Source: Trema orientale
Taxonomy: Eukaryota; Streptophyta; Magnoliopsida; Rosales; Cannabaceae
Reading direction: 5' to 3'
Assembly (NCBI GenBank): GCA_002914845.1
Contig: JXTC01000217.1
Span: forward strand, 303,856 to 367,855
Length of the DNA: 64,000 nt
Below are positions 22,648 through 34,979 of this stretch, piece after piece. The notes beneath the pieces are model-generated. The model saw only the letters and a list, made by a program, of their open reading frames with translations. It was not told the origin of the DNA and did not search any database. Every line of letters begins with the position of its first letter. Within the stretch, counting starts at the first letter, position 1. Both the position numbers and the translations under genes were made by a program.

Positions 22648-25600
22648 CCAAGATGGAGTATCTTCTTGTCTTGCTGAGAGAAAGAAGTTCCACCCTCAAT
22701 TAGATTAGGACTAAAGAAATTGCGAGAAGTTAATGCCTGGATTGCATTAAACTCTGACCCTGAAACCATGTTTGCTTGATGAAACCTCTCAATCTCCGAA
22801 ATCTGAAGTTTAAATGCAAAAGAGGAAAAAACAGAAAAGAAAAGTTACATGTCACGACATCTTCTGTAGTGTACCCTCAAGATGTGTTATTCTTACGTAT
22901 TCATTTTTCTTAAAAAAAAAATAACACAGAAAAAGGGCAATATTAACGCATTAACGATCCATCATTGCGTTAAGTCTTTGCCATATTTAAAACAGAGCCA
23001 GTCAATTAAAGTATGTATGTTTATTCTTTACATTAAAAGAGAAAAATAAAGGACTAATTATCTTTGACTTTGAAGAATATTAAGGAACCTTACAAGTGTA
23101 ATCTGTTTACCTTTGTTCGTAGGCAAATATTTTCGTTTTCCAGGTCCATTTCCTATTACATACAGGGGAAAAAAGAAAGGATCTTCATGGTACTATTAAT
23201 CAATGAATTAAAAGTTTTAAAGTTATCGAAGAGATGTATATATAAACATGAAGATAGAAAGAAGGATAGTATTATTTACCCTTTTCTGCAGGTACTCAAT
23301 ATCCGCGAGTAACATTTCATGCTATTTCCAGAAAAATAGAAACAAAAAAAAAAAGAGAATTAAAAATAGATGAATTCATTTTAAACATGATTGATCTCCA
23401 GTGGCTTTTTTTTTGGGTTGTGAATATTAAATTAGAATTACTACCTTCTTCGACCTGATTCTGGTAATGCCTCTTTCAAGTCTATTTTCAAGCTGCTTTA
23501 GTTCTTTCACGGAAAGTGAACTCAAGGAATCTCCCATTAAGTGCCTGCAAATTAATCAACAAAAGATATGGATACAAACAATAAAACAACATGATAAACT
23601 TATATACCTCTACAAAAATATTTTGAATATATGTAAATAGACATATAATCTAGTGCCATGAAGACTTAGTTTTGACCCTTTTTTTTGAGAATATATATTT
23701 TTTAATTATACACCTTTGGTTAATAGAATTTGTTGTGGCTAAAAAATGTTTATTGCGTAAAGTGAGTATATAATCAGCATTAATTTAGCTACGGATTTTT
23801 TTTAACATAGTCAAATATGATATGATCACTCTTAGTGACCAAAACTTTTAGCACTACATAATTTTGCAAATATTTGAAACAAAAAACTAAAAAAAAAAGT
23901 TGTGACAAAATTTCTTCTTTAATTTTCATTTAATGTAGACCCATGTTTATTAATTTCTTATTTTTCTTTCTCTGCATCTATTCGATTTATGTACTTATCT
24001 GTTATGAAAAATCATCACTGATAAATACATAGATGTACTATCTCAATTACATTTTCTTTAAAAGTAAAATTAATTGGTAAATTTTGCTTTTACATTCACA
24101 ATATACAAATCTATATATACATATAGATATAGGAGGACTAAAGATAGGAATAGGGATGAGCACCTGTTAGAATTCTGCAGCATTTGTATTTGTTGTCTCA
24201 GTTTTGCCGATTCTTGTTGGTAATACTGCATATAATCCAGTTTTTCGTGAGAAACAAACGAGAAAAAACTAAGTAACTAAATTAAACATACTTTATTAAT
24301 CAAGTAATTAAATTTAGTACATACATGATCTGATGATCATATATAGTAAACTATAACATGTCATATATATTCAGATAGTTACCTGGGCGTTTATTTCGGT
24401 AATGGAAGTCGCACCTGAGGTATCTGAACATGCCTTCTTGTACCTTTCTATAGTTGATCTTATGCTGCTACGTACACCAATAGCAAGCATTAATGATGAT
24501 CACCAAATTATTAACTTCCATTAATCCCTTGTTTTATTTAAAGTTAATATTCATTAATATTAATGAATCGTATATTTATTTTATATCTTTTAGTTTCATT
24601 AAATTCAAAGCCATATTTAAATTATTAGTAGATAACAATACACACAAGGAGGTTAATTAGTGGTATTATAACGAGCCACAAACACCCAATCAAATCAACC
24701 TGAAAAGATTTTGATATGTAGCGCCCAATGATATAAAAGATATGAAGTCTACACACTAATAAAGTCGAAAAAAACCAATCGGATAATATTGTGAAAAGTA
24801 TTGCGGGTCAAATAAGCCTAAAAAAAAAAAAAAGAAAAAAACCTCAATAAAAAATTATGTGTACCAAGTAATATGGGAGTTGAAACCACTTCTTTGGTGG
24901 AGACTTTATAGTGACGATGGGACATGAATCAGACAGATTGCACATGCAATATCCAGAAATCAGATCTAACATAAAGCACTATAACGACTGTTAAGTCAGC
25001 TCAAGTGTTACAATTGTGACAAGTACTTTTAAACACAAATTTAAGAGAAGAGTCTTAATTTTTATATGTATCATGGGATATCCACTGGCATATCCAATAT
25101 GTCAAATATAAATCATCGGAAATAAATTTGCGTATGTTTGTTCTTTTTTTTTTTTGTTTTTTTTTTAAAGTAGAAATATTTTTCAAAAGAAATAATACAA
25201 TAAACGTTATTCTGTCCTGTGACCAAAGTTTATGACCTTTTCTAATAATAAAAAAAGGTTATTTAAGTAGTAAATTATTCCACGAGTGTAAAACAAAAAC
25301 CAAATAATCACGTGTTTTCATCTTCACTAGGGGAAAACCAAGGATGTAATATATATGTTGGAGGCTCTTAGTAAAGCCTAAATTTGGAATGAGTACTCTA
25401 AAAACTAGTCAAATAATCCCACACAAAGCGATTATTAAAAAAGATCAAATTAAAAATTAAGTGCCATGTCTAAATTTCCTAAATTAAACTCAGCCACATA
25501 TTCTGAATACACGTTAGGAATGACATAGGAATATAAGTCAAGGTACTAGGTTGACTAAAATGATCATGACAACCAATCAAATACAAAGACATACTAAAAA

Positions 25601-26213
25601 GAACCTCGTTCCCTTTTATTCCTTTAGGCCAGTCTTGAAACTATATACGACTTTTGTACACTCTGTGTTTCTTCTAATACTACATGTATTCTTTACTTTT
25701 GATATCATTGTTATGACCTATTGAGTGACAAGTACCAAACCCATTAGGAAAGTTAAAAGAAAAGGTTCAAGACCAAAGTTAAACAAACATAGTGAAAACC
25801 CCATATAGTAGCTCTCTCTCTCTCTCTCTATATATATATAGATATATATATATAAATATAAAGGAATATATATACATATAAAAGACCCATATTCTTGAGG
25901 AGGGTCCCCTGTGATTTGATGAGCAAAAGATTGACATGCAAACACAGTAGTAGTGCTCCATATATTGTGAAGTAACACAAAGTAATAGACAACTATAATG
26001 AGATTTATCGTCTTTTTAGCTAGCTAGTACTAGAGCAGAAAAGAGGAAACTGGAAAGGACCAAAGAGCCAAAGGGAAGTTTTGAACCTTTCCAACAGTAA
26101 GAAAATCAGACCAAAATATGACAATTACTGCCGCACATATATCTCTAAAATGGGAAAAAGAACACAATGAACTCTAGGATATCCCACAAATATTAAAATA
26201 GGAAAGACTCAGA

Positions 26214-26245
<32 letters not shown>

Positions 26246-27810
26246 ATGTGTATAGATTTAACTAGCAGAAGCAACCTCCTTTAATTTATCCTCATGACTA
26301 GTCAAGCTTAACCCTGAAATGATTTTTTTGTTTACAAAAAAAAGCAACATGAAAGACATCAAGCAAAATGAGCGATTCTTGCAGATAAAGAAGACCCAAA
26401 TTGGTGCAAGAATATACTGCATGTAGAACTGAACTGATCAGATCTCTGGTTTGCATTTTTGTTCATTCAGTTTAGACTCATGTCAAGTCATCCTTATATA
26501 TGATTCATAATATTGGCATTTCTATATACATGTATATATATATATATATATATCCTAATTTTGAAAGAGGAAAAACAAAAAAGATTTACTGGAATATATG
26601 TGTATAACTTTATGAGGATAAAAACTTAAGGTAAGAAGCTAGTGGTCTAATTGGCTAAATATGGAAAGAGAAGTGGATGAAGTTTGAGTTGTCCCACAAA
26701 CACAGGAAGAGTAAATTGGATCAGAAACTGGATAGCAAACACTACTTTTATTCCGTCAAAAAAAAAAAAAAAGAAAAAACTTTTTATTCATTTATGCTGA
26801 ACCATGCATCACAGATTCTCATGTATTTACCCATTACACTGAAAATTATGACAAAAAGTGATGAGAAACATGAAAAGACGCCCGGCAACAAGATGACTCT
26901 TTTCAAATAAAAGTAGGCCTAAATCGGTGCAAATATTGCTTTTTGAGCTCAACCTATATTATATATAGCTAGTAGGCACCAGCAATTTTCAAAATTTGTT
27001 CAGTCAGTTTATAGTGATGATGGTCATGATCATCTTATAATATACATGTATTGATCGAGTAATTTTAGCTACCTAGCGTGTATTATACATAAATGCGCGC
27101 ACACACACATACATATCTGTACATATAGTTATAAAAGTTATGTGTATATAGAGTTTACTATAATAGCGAAGGATTGCTAAAATAATATATATACATATTC
27201 TGATTTTTAGATTATGTATAAAACTAAATGAATAACGAATTGTTCTTCGTCTATGTATATATATATGTTCTAAGATTTAACAAGTCCAATATTATCTACT
27301 ATCACATGCTTCTTTCACTTAGGTACTACAAGAAAAACGTTAAATTTCAATCAAAAGGGTCAATCCCGGACAGAAATAACAAAAAATCTCATAGCTTAAA
27401 TATGGGAAAACAGTCTGACTATCCACAACATAAAAGCCAACACTATACGCTATTTAATCAAGTAATATATATATATATATATATATAGATATATATACAT
27501 AGTGAAATCAATTTTTTTCTTCCTTTGACATATTGATGATATTGAATCGAAAAGGGTTTCTTAACATGAAATAATAATTAAGAAACATAATAAATTAATT
27601 AATAAAGAAAAAAAATAAATATAGTTACTTGTTGTTTGAGTACTCATAGAGACGGCCACGACTGGAGAAGACGATGAGGGCAACTTCGGCATCACAGAGG
27701 ACAGATAACTCATAAGCTTTCTTCAAGAGTCCATTTCTTCTCTTACAGAACGTTACTTGACGATTCGTAGTGTTCTCAATCCTCTTTATCTCTATCTTTC
27801 CTCTCCCCAT
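22648..27810 (-). CDS. AGL11: AGAMOUS-LIKE 11 / SEEDSTICK-type MADS-box transcription factor
   Basis: Seven coding exons on the minus strand: 27629-27810, 24383-24464, 24164-24225, 23445-23544, 23280-23321, 23111-23152, 22648-22802. Sizes 62, 100, 42 and 42 bp for the K-region exons are typical of MIKC genes, and every phase agrees, giving about 222 residues. The MADS domain (1-60) starts Met-Gly-Arg-Gly-Lys-Ile-Glu-Ile. The I region has Asn-Ile-Arg-Ser-Thr-Ile-Glu-Arg and the K domain His-Leu-Met-Gly-Asp-Ser-Leu-Ser-Ser. The C end Asp-Lys-Lys-Ile-Leu-His-Leu-Gly is the D-lineage (AGL11/STK) signature. Such proteins specify ovule and seed-coat identity in complexes with SEP proteins. The last Gly codon is split by a donor (GG|GTACTA), so the stop is probably on a further tiny exon; reading on would add about 25 unrelated residues. 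Intron 1 is 3.2 kb. A splice acceptor upstream of the ATG (27860) suggests a 5'-UTR intron, as is usual for this clade. This is the only full copy of three. Confidence 0.92.
24465..27628 (-). other. Large first coding intron of AGL11
   Basis: 3.16 kb between the MADS exon and the I-region exon. It contains several AT and GT microsatellites (for example near 26217-26245, 26528-26552 and 27463-27486) and a CT/TA tract at about 25812-25850. No gene was recognised. Large early introns of AG-clade genes often carry regulatory elements, but no specific one is claimed here. Confidence 0.6.
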
Positions 27811-28845
27811 TTTAATTAATATATATCTTTTTCTCTTATAATTTTCTAATTAAATCAAGCTGCAACCTCAACCTGAAACAAATTAAGAGACTACAAATTA
27901 AAAGGAAAAAAAATGTCTGGAATAACTAATTATGATATGTTCTGTTGCAAAAAATTCAAATCAATCATAAATACTATTATTATCTTTTTTAGTTTCATAA
28001 TGTGAAAAAAAAATGCAAATTTTATATAAGGGATGAAATTTAGAAGAGAAGTACGCACATGAAAAAGGAAGAAAAAGAGAGAGACCAAAAATTAATTATA
28101 AATGTTAATTGAAAAAAAAAAAAGGAAAAGGGAAATGAGAGAGAACAGAAGGGAGATCTATGAAAAGACAAGATCGATCATATATTAGAGCTAATTACCA
28201 GGAAGTGTGCAGACTGAGATTTAATTTATTCTCAGCCGTGTGATTAATCTGACAGATTTGATGAACATTGAATCTACTAACGAATGATCGGGCAAGGTTT
28301 TTGGTAGTTAATTTTAGTAGTAGTAGTACAGCTAGTAGTCAATATTGAGTGCATGACACGTATCTAGCTAGATCGTCAAACCTGTGTTCGTGGATGAGTG
28401 ATACACAATGTTTTATAGGTATAATGCTTTTGAAAAAATTTGACAAAAGCGACCCCAATATCTTCGGATGTATGTATAAAAACTTTTTAAGACATGAAAA
28501 TACAGATCAAGTACTATTTATAAATCTGATCCAGCAATGTGTTTTCAGTCATGTGCATTTTAACATATATATATATATATCAGCTGATAATTAGGTCCAG
28601 CTCAGATAAACATGAAGGGATGTAGCGAAATATGCAATATCTCCATTTAATTATAACTCATGAATTATAGGAATGGTACATTCATCGATTGTTATACATA
28701 GTTATTTAATTCATGAAAAGATGAGCTCAAGAAAACTGGTGTATTAATGGATCAAAACAAGCTCCCCCCCCCCCAAAAAAAAGGACACTTCAGAAAGCGA
28801 AGGAGAAGATGGTGAAAAAAAGAAAGAAAGAAAAAAGAAGAGATA

Positions 28846-28866
28846 AGAGAGAGAGAGAGAGAGAGA
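28846..28866. promoter_or_regulatory. GA-rich tract upstream of AGL11
   Basis: A pure (GA)n run about 1.04 kb upstream of the AGL11 start codon. In Arabidopsis, BASIC PENTACYSTEINE proteins bind GA-rich elements of SEEDSTICK. The match here is to a simple repeat, so function is an inference. Confidence 0.35.
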
Positions 28867-29415
28867 ATTAATATATATTTTTCAAGATAAAAACAAGCAC
28901 TGAAAAAGCTAAACGAGATCGAAGAAACAAGTGTGAAAGGATGATGAAAGCAAAGCAAAGTACCATGATGACCGTATAGAATAAGGAAATATTTTAAGCA
29001 GCAAGCAAATGATCTGAAATACAGATCTATCTTCATGAAAAGAAATTAAATAAGATATATATATATATATAATTTTGTTATATGCAGGCTTCAAAATCTA
29101 AGAGAAGACCACAATGAAAGCCAGCTATAGAATCATGAAAACGATGACTAGCAAGCATATAAGCGATATATATATATGTATATATATATATGTGTATTTT
29201 CATATGCGCACAGATCTGTTTTCTATAAAAGATGCATGTATGTATACCAAAGAGACCTTGCTTTGGCTTCCCAGTACTCCGGGCACTTCAGCTTTCGGAA
29301 AACCCTTGTTCCTAAAGAAGCCAAAGTTTTGTATCTATATAAAATTATATACTTCTCTACTTCTTTCTATATATCCCATTTATAGCTCTTTCTTTCTTTG
29401 TCTATTTATAATATC

Positions 29416-29432
29416 GAGAGAGAGAGAGAGAA
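29416..29432. promoter_or_regulatory. GA-rich tract near the CArG box upstream of AGL11
   Basis: A (GA)n run 56 bp from the perfect CArG box at 29488. Pairing of GA elements with CArG boxes resembles the arrangement described for SEEDSTICK regulation by BPC and MADS proteins. Confidence 0.35.
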
Positions 29433-29487
29433 GAGGGTTCAGCTCTCCTCTCAACTTGTCTAGAAATTAAGAAAACTTGGAAAAGGA

Positions 29488-29497
29488 CCTAATTAGG
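29488..29497. promoter_or_regulatory. Perfect CArG box (CCTAATTAGG)
   Basis: CC(A/T)6GG with a fully palindromic core, 1.68 kb upstream of the AGL11 ATG. CArG boxes are binding sites of MADS-domain proteins. Whether this one is bound cannot be told from sequence. Confidence 0.4.
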
Positions 29498-30862
29498 GTG
29501 GTTTTTGCCAAAAGCCCCACACAAAGACGTGGTAGTTTTAGCTAAACAAAACAGCTTTGCAGGTTTCAAATTCCCACCATATATTGCAACTCATGTTTAG
29601 GGTTTTAATTTGTATTAATTAGTTGTTAAATAAAAGCTGATGACTAACATACCCTTAATCAAGAGTATTGTGTCTTATATAAGCCATGCATCAGATGTAC
29701 GATGACGAGTATTATTTTCGAGGGATAATTAATTAGCAAGTTAATTAAAATTACGTACGGAACTAGTTTGACAAAACTAGGGCTTGGTGCTTTCCACGTA
29801 TTTGTGCACTTTGCAGGGTGTTGAGTGAGAAAAACAAAAGTAATAAAACAAAGAGAAAAGTTGTAAAGAAAAGAAAAGAAGAGAAGGTCATTTTCATAAT
29901 ATAACTTCTGCCTTTGTTGGTATTATAAATGGTGGGCATGTAGTATCAGACCATCACTCATAGTTCCTGCTCCTAAACTCACGACACATATATTGTGGCA
30001 CGGGTTTTTCTGAACATTATTTTTTCTCGATTCCTAACTGCCCTTTACCCATTTGTTTTTCCTCCCTTGGTCATGGATACTGCATATGCTGATCGATGCA
30101 TATTTATATATTATATATCAGCCTATATACAAACAATGGGAAATTAAGCTCTAGCTAGGACTCAACAAATTAAGCCCCATGTCCTGTTCTTAAGAATTGG
30201 ACCATCGTTCAATGTTATGTAACATAATTAATAAAATGTGGCTATATGTATTTTCATACTTACACCATTTACGAGTAAACACATGCTCTCTAGCTGGATG
30301 GCCAAAATGGTAGTTACACTAATAAATGATATCGAGGAACGTCTATATAGTCAAAATCTTTCTGGTACTCCATATCGCCAACTGCGAGAGATCGCCATGA
30401 ACATACACGGTTTCACTCTTGCATTATTTTAGTGTCTACGTGTATATATGTATATATTGGGAAAATTCAACAAAGTATGTATATATATTTATGTTCGGAA
30501 AATTCAGCAAAGTATTAACAACATTGGATTTGTAAAATTATTAATGTCGAAATGTATAATTATATAGAATTGATAAAACCGTTGATTTTATAATTCATCT
30601 CATTGATGCTTTGATCCAGTTGAACACAATTACGAAGTTTCAAAATGTTGACCAGTGGACCAATCAGTAATCTGATGTAACGTTAATATTTCTGTATTAT
30701 TAGCTTTTGTTAGAGTAATAAGTTAGAAGTTATATATATATGTACACATACACAGCCACGTGAATATCTGAAAACAATTACATCCAACTACACGTTTTCG
30801 GCAACTTAGCAGCTCCGCGTACGCAGCTTTCATTTTAGGGTTTCGTATTTTGTGCCTATACC

Positions 30863-30864
<2 letters not shown>

Positions 30865-30902
<38 letters not shown>
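30865..30902. repeat. (CT)19 microsatellite
   Basis: Uninterrupted CT dinucleotide repeat of 38 bp, a potential GAGA-type element on the minus strand about 3 kb upstream of AGL11 and a likely length-polymorphic marker. Confidence 0.7.
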
Positions 30903-30903
<1 letters not shown>

Positions 30904-31429
30904 AATTTTATATGGCCTCGAACACACACATATATATATATATATAATTTTTTTGTTTTATTTGTCCTTGTCATAAGTATTTCAATATGAATTTCATTTT
31001 TATCTATAAATATATATCGTTATTATTAGAGAAGCATTTGGCAGGTAGCTAGTATAAGGTAAGAATTACTTAGCTAAGTTATGAACCAAAATAATATAAA
31101 TGGTTGGAGATTTAGAGTTGATCAAGTACTACCTCGGATAAACAGTACTCTAATCATATATGTCCTATCTTCTGTAGATGCGTGCTGCACATATACATAT
31201 CAACTATAAATGCTCTGTTTACTTATTTAATTGGTATACATATTAATTTGTAATATCAGTCCAGTAGAAGAGGAATCTTTGGAAACTTATAGAAACTGTC
31301 CAGATATGTTATTATGACATGTTTCCAAGCGGTGTTATATTTATTATATGTATGTAGTTAAACACTATAGATGTACCAAAATTAGTTGCATTGCATATAT
31401 GTGTTCTTGAAATATTGTTCATCATGGCC

Positions 31430-31640
31430 ACCTGCCTTAGAGTAGCTACTTTGGACAAAGGAGATCCAATAAGCAATAGAAGAGTCACCCCTGAAAAGTT
31501 CAGTCCAAGTACTTTGTAGTCTGTAGATCTCTCTGTCCAATATTTCTGACATGATAAACTTCTGGCTACAGCGAATAACAACATAAAATGATGACTACAA
31601 TATAGCCAAGAAAAATAAGCAGCGCAGGCCAATGGTAATA
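31430..31640 (-). pseudogene. Unrecognised membrane-protein-like coding fragment
   Basis: About 67 minus-strand codons look protein-like rather than AT-rich noise. They include Ala-Ala-Tyr-Phe-Ser-Trp-Leu-Tyr, a hydrophobic stretch Phe-Met-Leu-Leu-Phe-Ala-Val-Ala-Arg, a polar loop Lys-Tyr-Trp-Thr-Glu-Arg-Ser, and a second hydrophobic stretch Gly-Val-Thr-Leu-Leu-Leu-Leu-Ile-Gly. The block ends at Leu-Arg-Gln followed by a possible GT donor. Two possible membrane segments flank a polar loop. No start codon or neighbouring exons were found, so it is either one exon of a larger gene or a stray copied fragment. I do not recognise the family. Confidence 0.3.
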
Positions 31641-32297
31641 TTTGTGGAGTACAACAAAGCAGAACGGTGGGGAAGGCATAAGAGGGGGGAAGTAAGTAGT
31701 GAAGAATCCAACAAAATTAAAGAGAAATTAAGGTCCCAATATATAATGATTAATTAGCGTAATTAATATTGTTGGCAGTAGCGGCTTGAACATTAGGCCA
31801 AATAAGCCATTGCTTAAGACCCCTAATTATGGAAGGCCCCCAATTTTTTCTCTTTTTAATTTTTGGTTGTAATTTCCCTTTTTTTTTTTTTTTTTTTGGA
31901 GCTGGACAATTAATATAATAGCCTAAATTTTGGCTATTACCCATATTATCAGATTTCAATAATAAATATTCTTTTACTATGTATCATAAATGATGAAAAC
32001 TAATTTATTCCTCTTTTCGTGGAAACTAAAAATGTATTTTTTTGGGAAGTAATTTTTTGTATTTTTTTTTTTTCAATTTGAACGCTTTTCTTCTTGTTTT
32101 TGAGAAAATTACACTCATTTTCTTCTTCTTCTCCTTCTCAAAACAAAAATCTCCTCTCCTTCTAAAGACATCTTTTCAAGACTACACATTAGTATTATTT
32201 TCTCATAGAGTTCTTACACATACAAAAGAACATTGGGAAAAAAAAATCTTAAGATTAATACATCTAAATTCTCTGTAGCTTATTTTCTAAAAGATAA
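31641..32297. other. Intergenic low-complexity DNA
   Basis: T-rich runs; no gene or element recognised. Confidence 0.4.
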
Positions 32298-32307
32298 TAT
32301 TTTACAA

Positions 32308-32629
32308 GAGTAAATTATAAAAAAATACCCTGAGGTCCAGGTGTTCTGCAATTTAAACCCTAAAGTTTGAATTCTACAAAATAATATCTTGAGATTAAGA
32401 ATTTTTGAAAATAAATATATTGAGTTGACTTTTTGAATAACTTTAATAATAAGGATTATTCCAGTTCTAATGGAGGATATTAATATTTTTTTTTTGTTAC
32501 TAAAATTGTCAAAAAGGTTAGTCCAGTGTATTAATTTTCAGAAATTCTTAATCTCAGAGTATTATTTTGCAAAGTCCAAACTTTAAAAGAACACTCAAAT
32601 TTTAGAGTATTCTTTTTTGCAATTCACCC
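32308..32629. mobile_element. Fold-back MITE with TATTTTACAA target duplication
   Basis: 322 bp whose two halves are inverted copies: left GAGTAAATTATAAAAAAATACC, right inverse GGGTGAATTGCAAAAAAGAATA. A 10-bp direct repeat TATTTTACAA flanks it (32298-32307 and 32630-32639). It is the same family as 57660-57994. Confidence 0.7.
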
Positions 32630-32639
32630 TATTTTACAA

Positions 32640-34205
32640 CAACGGAAAAGAGTCTTTGGCAAATAGAGAAGAAAGGTCATAAAAAGAGTTTGAAGATCTC
32701 CAATTATATATCAATCTGTTCTAAACCCTCTTTAGTAACTTTCTAAAAGACAACATATTACAACAACGGAAAAAGTATTTGGGAAACAGAGAAGAAAAGC
32801 CATGGAAAAGATTTTGAAAATCTCAAACTATATCTTTCTAACTCTCTCTTGTTAATTGCTTGATTATTATTTGTTGAATTATACATCAATTAACATTTTT
32901 TTATAGTATTGTGTTCTCCCATTTTTTTTTCCCCTCTGAAAGGTCCTCTTTTAGAAATTTTGCTTAGGCCCTAAAATAGCCGCTGATTGTTGGAATTATG
33001 TAAACTCATCCATGATCATCACTTGTACCTTTTTTTTTTCCTTCCCTTTTGGTACTTTTTTTTTTTAAGATAATCATCACTTCTACTTTTGCTCTATATC
33101 ATTATCCTGGTGAATAACCAAAAATCCTCCTATTATAAAACTACGACTATTAACTTTAATTATTATTATTAGAGTGAGCAGTTTATGTATACTACACGAT
33201 ATTTCGTGATCATGACGAGTATAACTATATTATTTTGTCCTAATGATCGCCAACTAATTGTACTTGTTACGAAAAGTTAGTATTAAGTCATGATCCTATA
33301 CCAATTACACAAAATTATGACTGTTGCTTCAATCTGGAAACCTAATCAATTAATCATCTTAATAAGTTAAACCCACTTTTCGGTGTCAAAATATACTTTA
33401 GGAGGAAAAAAAAAATCACAATAGTAGGAACAAGGAATTATATATATATATATTCACCCACAAAAAGAGTGAAGAGAAAGAAACTAATTATATATACATA
33501 GGAATCGCAGCCAAACCTTGAACTCTAGTAAGCTCATGTATTCACCTGGCTGCTACATCATACATTACGTAACATGTTCCGCAACTATAGGCCCAAAATA
33601 TCCTTTACAATTTAATCGAAAAAATAGTAACAAGTCAACCATGCAAGTGTCGACCTTCCAATGACTGACAAAATCTTTCGAAAAATTAAAATAAAATCTT
33701 GGTAAAATATGTTTCTGACTTTAGAATCTTGATAATGAACTAGATTTGATAATGAAGTTCGATGAGACAACCCGACCACGCATGTTTCGAGTAATTGTAA
33801 CTTGTCCAAGATTGCTCATACACTTGGTTTGGTTTAATAAAACCCAAAACTAACAAAAACAAAGTGAAAAAGCATGTTTTGTTCCATGAAATTTGATCTC
33901 TCCATCACAATCTGTCTTTTTCTTTCCAGGCAGATAGATGTGTGTGGCTCTTATTCTTTTTACTTGCTTAAGGCTTCAAATTTGTGAATGAGAAAAAGTA
34001 GAGGTGTGTAATAATTAATATTGGTTTTCTACGTTGAATCCAATTTAGATTATGAGGTGTTTGGAATATTACTATAAATGGTAAACATTCCCTTAAACAG
34101 GGGTAAATGTTAACATGAGAAGTTCTTCCAAAAGCAGAGGCTTATTCTGTGGTCCTAATTGCTTTGTCGTTCAATATTCCCCATTAGCATCAGAAAAAAA
34201 TAAAA
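32640..34205. other. Intergenic DNA, no gene seen
   Basis: AT-rich with long T or A runs. Short open frames are not supported by splice sites or recognisable protein. Confidence 0.4.
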
Positions 34206-34778
34206 GCGTAGTAATATAAAAACACTATGACTTTTAACCTTTTTACGAAAAAATACCCTTGCATTTGAGATCTTGCAAATTAATATCCTACTTTTTGAAT
34301 TCTGCAAATTAATACTCTTGCATTTGAATTCTGTAAATTAATAGCCTCACATTTGAAATTTTTGTAAATTTGTAATTTTAATGCCTAATTAATTGATTTT
34401 AATAATAAAATAAAAGTTGTACTATTTATTTACTCAATAAAAATTTGTTAAACACTGATAAAATTAGTTTGTTCAACTTTTTATTCAATAAAAAAAGAAT
34501 AAAAACAATTAGAATGAGGGGTCAAAATGATTATTTGTATCTTTTAAATTGTTTATGGTACAAATTTATAAAAAAGAAAAAAGTCAATCTATTAATTTGC
34601 AAAAATTGTAAAAATCAAGGTATTAATTTACAAAATTTAAATATTAAGGTATTAATTTGTAAAATTCAAAAATCAAGATATTAATTTGCAAAAATTTAAA
34701 AATGAGGGTATTAATTTACAAAAGTTTAAAATTAAGATATATTTTGTAAAAACGTTAAAAGCCAAGTATTTTTATATC
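34206..34778. mobile_element. Fold-back MITE, about 0.57 kb
   Basis: The left arm ATATAAAAACACTATGACTTTTAAC and the inverse of the right arm ATATAAAAATACTTGGCTTTTAAC are long inverted repeats. The interior repeats variants of GGTATTAATTTGCAAAA. The ORFs here are repeat-derived. Confidence 0.45.
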
Positions 34779-34979
34779 ATTAACCCAAAAATAAAAAAAG
34801 AGAGAGAGAGAACCTCAAACATTTTTTTTTTTCGGTCATTTAATGCACGTGATCCTTTTCAGCCAAATATGCAGCTAAATGAAGTTATAGTTCTCTTTCT
34901 CCCAATATGTGCTGTTGTTGTTGATTGATTAAGTAATAAACTCGATATATTTTACAGAGATGTATAATGATATTAGGAC

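Larger units (their letters stand above)
27811..31420. other. Upstream region of AGL11, otherwise without genes
   Basis: AT-rich DNA with many microsatellites. No convincing open frames, only simple-sequence translations. It presumably contains the AGL11 promoter and a first non-coding exon whose position I cannot fix. Confidence 0.5.

Noticed and set aside
28752-29470. Several frames of 60-118 codons near the GA and TA repeats
   Set aside because: Translations are dominated by simple-repeat residues (Ser-Leu-Ser-Leu, Tyr-Ile-Tyr-Ile). Not conserved-looking coding.
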